From assembly GCA_937930625.1 (NCBI GenBank), contig CALHBW010000558.1, positions 1-7,577 on the forward strand: DNA of 7,577 nucleotides. The letters are read 5' to 3'. The notes under the pieces were generated by a model. It searched no databases and was not told the origin of the DNA. It saw nothing but the letters and a program-made list of their open reading frames with translations. Both the position numbers and the translations under genes were made by a program. Position 1 is the first letter of the stretch. Every line of letters begins with the position of its first letter. Below, piece by piece: positions 5,141 through 7,577 of the stretch. The stretch is from an uncultured Saprospiraceae bacterium (GTDB taxonomy: Bacteria > Bacteroidota > Bacteroidia > Chitinophagales > Saprospiraceae).

Positions 5141-6212
5141 GGATAGCATTATTCCGAAGCAGGTGGTCGGCGAGCGTGAGTGCTGCCATAGCTTCGACGA
5201 TAGGAACGGCGCGGGGAACTACACAAGGGTCGTGTCTGCCTTTACCGGTGACTTCGACGGTTTCGCCGGCTTCATTGACAGAGCTTTGAGATTGGACGAT
5301 TGTTGCGACGGGCTTGAAGGCGACATTAAAATAAATATCCATACCATTCGAGATGCCGCCTTGTATGCCGCCCGAATGATTGGTCGTCGTTTTTACGGTA
5401 TCGCCTTCTTGGACGAATGGGTCGTTATGCTCCGAACCACGCATACGTACACCTGCAAAACCACTGCCGTATTCAAAACCTTTGCAAGCATTGATACTCA
5501 ACATGGCTTTGCCCAATTCAGCATGAAGTTTATCAAAAACAGGCTCACCCAATCCGGCGGGACAGCCCTGAATTACGCCCGTCACCACACCGCCAATCGT
5601 ATCGCCTGCCTTGCGAACTTCCTTGATGTGAGTAATCATTTTTTCTGCCATTTCGAGGTCGGGGCAGCGTATTGGCGTGGATTCTATGTTGTTGAAATCC
5701 AATTCATTATATGGTTTTTCTACCTTCAAATCGCCCACTTGATTTACATAAGCATGTATCGAAATATTATGTTTTTTTAATAATAATTTGGCAATCGCAC
5801 CGGCTGCTACCCGCGCTGCTGTTTCGCGTGCAGAGGAGCGTCCGCCACCGCGATAATCGCGTGTGCCGTACTTCGCCATATACGTAAAATCGGCATGTGA
5901 AGGGCGAAATTTATCTTGAATATGCGAGTAATCTTTCGACCTCGCATCCGAATTATAAATCACCATTCCAATCGGTGTTCCGGTGCTTTTTCCTTCAAAT
6001 ACGCCAGAAAGCAATTCCATTTTATCCGGCTCTTTTCGCTGCGTTACGATAGCCGATTGTCCGGGGCGTCGCCTTGCCAATTCTGCTAAAATAAAATCCT
6101 CGTCCACCTCCACTCCGGGCGGACAACCATCAATAATCACCCCCAAGCCTCGCCCGTGCGATTCGCCAAAAGTCGTAATCCGAAATACCTGTCCAAATGA
6201 ATTTCCTGCCAT
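5130..6212 (-). CDS. aroC: Chorismate synthase
   Basis: The protein is full length at 360 residues. Chorismate synthase is a cytoplasmic, reduced-FMN-dependent enzyme that converts 5-enolpyruvylshikimate-3-phosphate to chorismate, the last shikimate step and branch point to tryptophan, tyrosine, phenylalanine and folate. All signatures are visible: FGESHG (15-20), RRRPGQS (47-53), FRPSHAD (102-108), YRGGGRSSARET (120-131), NHSGGIQGGISNG (278-290) and GRHDPC (325-330). The start MAGNSFG is the standard N-terminus. The stop TGA lies within a GAATGAGT-type repeat, so the final residues QNE are partly encoded by the repeat block. A heptamer array begins 4 bases upstream of the start. It is divergent from tadA. 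Functional link to trpB2 is by pathway only. Confidence 0.97.
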   Translation of the reverse strand: MAGNSFGQVFRITTFGESHGRGLGVIIDGCPPGVEVDEDFILAELARRRPGQSAIVTQRKEPDKMELLSGVFEGKSTGTPIGMVIYNSDARSKDYSHIQDKFRPSHADFTYMAKYGTRDYRGGGRSSARETAARVAAGAIAKLLLKKHNISIHAYVNQVGDLKVEKPYNELDFNNIESTPIRCPDLEMAEKMITHIKEVRKAGDTIGGVVTGVIQGCPAGLGEPVFDKLHAELGKAMLSINACKGFEYGSGFAGVRMRGSEHNDPFVQEGDTVKTTTNHSGGIQGGISNGMDIYFNVAFKPVATIVQSQSSVNEAGETVEVTGKGRHDPCVVPRAVPIVEAMAALTLADHLLRNNAIQNE

Positions 6213-6216
6213 GAAT

Positions 6217-6251
6217 TAGTCGATAGTTGATAGTTCATAGTCGATAGTCAG
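6217..6251. repeat. Heptamer array upstream of aroC
   Basis: Five tandem seven-base units on the plus strand read tagtcga, tagttga, tagttca, tagtcga, tagtcag. Read along aroC they are CTATCGA-type heptamers ending 4 bases before the ATG, so they would lie in the mRNA leader at the ribosome-binding position. The same unit occurs upstream of tadA and, degenerate, at 7327-7354. Confidence 0.85.
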
Positions 6252-6286
6252 TTGTGAGCATATCAACCGAACTGATGAATTTTTCG

Positions 6287-6314
6287 TAAAGATAATCTTG
6301 TTTACATCAAACAA
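6287..6314 (-). promoter_or_regulatory. Possible Bacteroidota-type promoter for aroC
   Basis: On the minus strand a TTG (complement of 6312-6314) is followed after 17 bases by TATCTTTA (complement of 6287-6294), one base from the TAnnTTTG -7 consensus of Bacteroidota. It sits about 75 bases upstream of the aroC start. In AT-rich DNA such matches are frequent, so this is only a candidate. For tadA, tatattgc at 6337-6344 is a weaker candidate with no TTG at proper spacing. Confidence 0.3.
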
Positions 6315-6387
6315 CATATTCAACACGAATTTTGTATATATTGCAGCATTAAAATTTATCAACTTTAAGTCGATTTTCTGCGCTTGC

Positions 6388-6415
6388 CTATGGACTATCG
6401 ACTACGGACTATCGA
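6388..6415. repeat. Heptamer array upstream of tadA
   Basis: Four tandem units read ctatgga, ctatcga, ctacgga, ctatcga, ending 9 bases before the tadA ATG. Relative to the gene, orientation and placement match the aroC array, so the two arrays form inverted flanks around the 136-base divergent promoter region 6252-6387. Confidence 0.85.
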
Positions 6416-6424
6416 CTTTTAATC

Positions 6425-6859
6425 ATGTTTAGTGACGAATATTTTATGAAAATCGCCCTACGGGAGGCAGAAATTGCACGTGAATCGGGCGAAGTTCCTG
6501 TGGGAGCAATAGTGGTCAGTCAAAACCAAGTCATTGCTCGTGGGCACAATCAAACCGAACTCCTTAAAGATGTAACCGCCCACGCCGAAATGATTGCTAC
6601 TACTGCCGCTGCCAATGGGCTAAATAACAAATACCTCAACGATTGTACGCTTTACGTGACGCTCGAACCTTGCGCTATGTGTGCAGGCGCACTCGCATGG
6701 GCGCAACTCGGCAGACTTGTCTATGGTGCAAGTGATGAAAAACGCGGCTTTACACGGCACGAACCCAATCTGCTGCATCCGAAAACTGTGGTGGTATCGG
6801 GTATTATGGAAATAGCTTGTGGAGAATTATTACGCGAATTTTTTAAGGAAAAGCGATGA
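6425..6859 (+). CDS. tadA: tRNA adenosine(34) deaminase
   Basis: TadA deaminates A34 to inosine in the anticodon of tRNA-Arg(ACG), needed to read CGN codons. The 144-residue protein has the zinc-binding deaminase motifs TAHAEM (His53, catalytic Glu55) and PCAMCAG (Cys83, Cys86). The typical TadA N-terminus YFMKIALREAEIARESGEVPVGAIV is present, as is the C-terminal HPKTVVVSGIMEIACGELLREFF, which separates it from guanine and cytosine deaminases. The start ATG follows the heptamer array. A second in-frame ATG at residue 8 would drop part of the conserved first helix, so the first is preferred. It is divergent from aroC and followed after 45 bases by a small unrelated gene. Confidence 0.95.
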   Translation: MFSDEYFMKIALREAEIARESGEVPVGAIVVSQNQVIARGHNQTELLKDVTAHAEMIATTAAANGLNNKYLNDCTLYVTLEPCAMCAGALAWAQLGRLVYGASDEKRGFTRHEPNLLHPKTVVVSGIMEIACGELLREFFKEKR

Positions 6860-6860
6860 C

Positions 6861-6891
6861 TTGCATTTTTCATTTTTTTACACTAACTTGC
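6861..6891 (+). promoter_or_regulatory. Possible promoter for the 6905 gene
   Basis: A TTG at 6861-6863 is followed after 20 bases by TAACTTGC (6884-6891), resembling the Bacteroidota TTG/TAnnTTTG arrangement with two changes in the -7 box. A start site near 6898 would leave a leader of under 10 bases, which is short. Weak candidate only. Confidence 0.25.
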
Positions 6892-6904
6892 GTAAAAAAT
6901 AAAT

Positions 6905-7240
6905 ATGAAAAACATACATAAGAGAATGCCATTGTCGATACAAAAAACGATAGTCCTACGCGAAGAAGGCAAAGACGAAGACATCAACGCACTGTCTATC
7001 AAAGCTTTCAATGAAGAAAAAGAAGCCGCACTTTCATTGCGGGCAGATTTTCATAATGAACCTGCCCGAAGCACCTTGTTTCGTAATGCCGCAAGTCTTG
7101 CTATGGATTGCAGAGAATATGCAGAAGCAGAAAAATTGGCAGCAGAAGGTTTGGCAGGCAACCCGCCGCAAAAATTAATGAACGAACTCCGCGAATTGTA
7201 CCAACTCATCAATGCGCGACTGTATATGGAAGTTTCCTAA
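6905..7240 (+). CDS. Small helical protein of unknown function, TPR-like
   Basis: This 111-residue protein is predicted soluble and mostly helical. It has no signal peptide, membrane segment or cysteine cluster. Residues 53-90 (EPARSTLFRNAASLAMDCREYAEAEKLAAEGLAGNPP) look like a helix-turn-helix of the tetratricopeptide kind, followed by helix LMNELRELYQLINARLYME. From memory, similar ...RAA.LALDCGEY.EAERL...L.GNPP... proteins occur in cyanobacteria and other bacteria as uncharacterised families; I cannot name one securely. The start at 6905 follows an A-rich stretch (gtaaaaaataaatATG); an alternative ATG lies at residue 8. It begins 45 bases after tadA on the same strand, so co-transcription is possible. 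Confidence 0.7.
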   Translation: MKNIHKRMPLSIQKTIVLREEGKDEDINALSIKAFNEEKEAALSLRADFHNEPARSTLFRNAASLAMDCREYAEAEKLAAEGLAGNPPQKLMNELRELYQLINARLYMEVS

Positions 7241-7326
7241 CTCTACTTTGGTACTCTAAATATTTTTGTGTTTTTGAATCATCCAAGCGACTTTTAACCC
7301 TTTGCCTTACAAGACATTACGGCTAT

Positions 7327-7354
7327 CAGTCCATAGTTGCCAGTCAATAGTCCA
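7327..7354. repeat. Third, degenerate heptamer array
   Basis: Four seven-base units read cagtcca, tagttgc, cagtcaa, tagtcca. They belong to the same TAGTCSA family and have the same orientation as the array at 6217-6251. No start codon lies next to it in the expected minus-strand position, so here it is not visibly a gene leader. Confidence 0.7.
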
Positions 7355-7471
7355 TAATTTTTTACAATCAATTGAATTTCAATACTTCATAAACTATTGA
7401 TTATCAGACTTGGGCAAACTTAAACGGGTAGCCGACCATACTACTATACATGAACCTAAAACTAGTACGTC

Positions 7472-7492
7472 ATTCTGAATTTATTTCAGAAT
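7472..7492. repeat. Short inverted repeat attctgaa/ttcagaat
   Basis: Eight-base perfect arms (7472-7479 and 7485-7492) surround a 5-base loop, within a gtcattctgaat...ttcagaatctc context. From memory, this type of sequence recurs as an intergenic element in many genomes. No T-run follows, so a terminator role is not supported. Confidence 0.55.
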
Positions 7493-7577
7493 CTCCCAAG
7501 CCACAAGCACGATGTTGAATGTGAACTAAAAAAATATATTTCACTCAAAAACAACAAGTTATACGTTTTGTACAGCA

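Larger units (their letters stand above)
7241..7577. other. Gene-free right end of the window
   Basis: In these 337 bases I see no reading frame with protein-like composition. It contains a degenerate heptamer array (7327-7354) and a short inverted repeat (7472-7492). It may be the upstream region of a gene beyond the window. Confidence 0.6.

Noticed and set aside
5011..5289. A 92-codon plus-strand frame.
   Set aside because: It begins inside the repeat block, its residues are repeat-derived (HSLIHSFIHSF), and it runs antisense into aroC.
5139..5780. A long plus-strand frame opposite aroC.
   Set aside because: It lies wholly antisense to a canonical chorismate synthase and has no protein-family character.
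6425..6859. Guanine or cytosine deaminase as alternative identity.
   Set aside because: The C-terminal HPKTVVVSGIMEIACGELLREFF and the EVPVGAIVV N-terminus are specific to TadA.
1..7577. tRNA, rRNA, insertion sequence or integrase.
   Set aside because: None was recognised on either strand; the rearrangement around 991-2438 carries no transposase or visible terminal inverted repeats.

Overview
The window looks like a chromosomal segment of a Bacteroidota bacterium, possibly a Saprospiria- or Cytophaga-like lineage. The reasons are AT-rich intergenic DNA, start codons preceded by A-rich stretches rather than Shine-Dalgarno sites, a histidine kinase with the H-box form SHDLKAPL that is frequent in this phylum, and many short palindromic or heptameric intergenic repeats. 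The phylum call is inference from style, not from a marker gene.

Layout, left to right. A TrpF-like (phosphoribosylanthranilate isomerase fold) gene loses only the first base of its start codon to the window edge and ends at 641, followed by a strong hairpin terminator. A two-gene unit follows: a GNAT acetyltransferase (991-1449) and, 8 bases later, a soluble histidine-kinase-like protein (1458-2438). Next come a tryptophan synthase beta chain of the TrpB2 type (2792-4156), a perfect 34-bp palindrome, and a second GNAT acetyltransferase (4271-4735). A 394-base intergenic region rich in inverted repeats precedes chorismate synthase aroC, which is on the minus strand (5130-6212). A divergent intergenic region separates aroC from tadA (6425-6859), a small helical protein of unknown function follows (6905-7240), and the last 337 bases hold no recognisable gene.

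The most interesting signal is between trpF-like and trpB2. The intergenic DNA before the GNAT/kinase pair and that before trpB2 are two copies of one sequence: 704-870 and 2480-2646 align without gaps at about 93% identity by eye. The second copy is preceded by a remnant of the trpF-like gene's last 11 codons, fused directly to the kinase stop codon. The simplest reading is an ancestral order trpF-like / leader / trpB2, into which the GNAT/kinase pair was inserted with duplication of the trpF tail and leader. The kinase has kept its phospho-acceptor histidine but appears to have lost the N, G1 and G2 ATP-binding motifs. The TrpF-like protein has lost both catalytic residues of classical TrpF.

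AroC (chorismate supply), TrpB2 (indole to tryptophan) and the TrpF-like protein share an aromatic amino-acid theme. They are not one operon: aroC is on the opposite strand, and both the TrpF-like and TrpB2 genes are followed by hairpins. TadA serves tRNA wobble editing and is unrelated. aroC and tadA each carry an array of CTATCGA-type heptamers just upstream of the start codon, in the same orientation relative to the gene.
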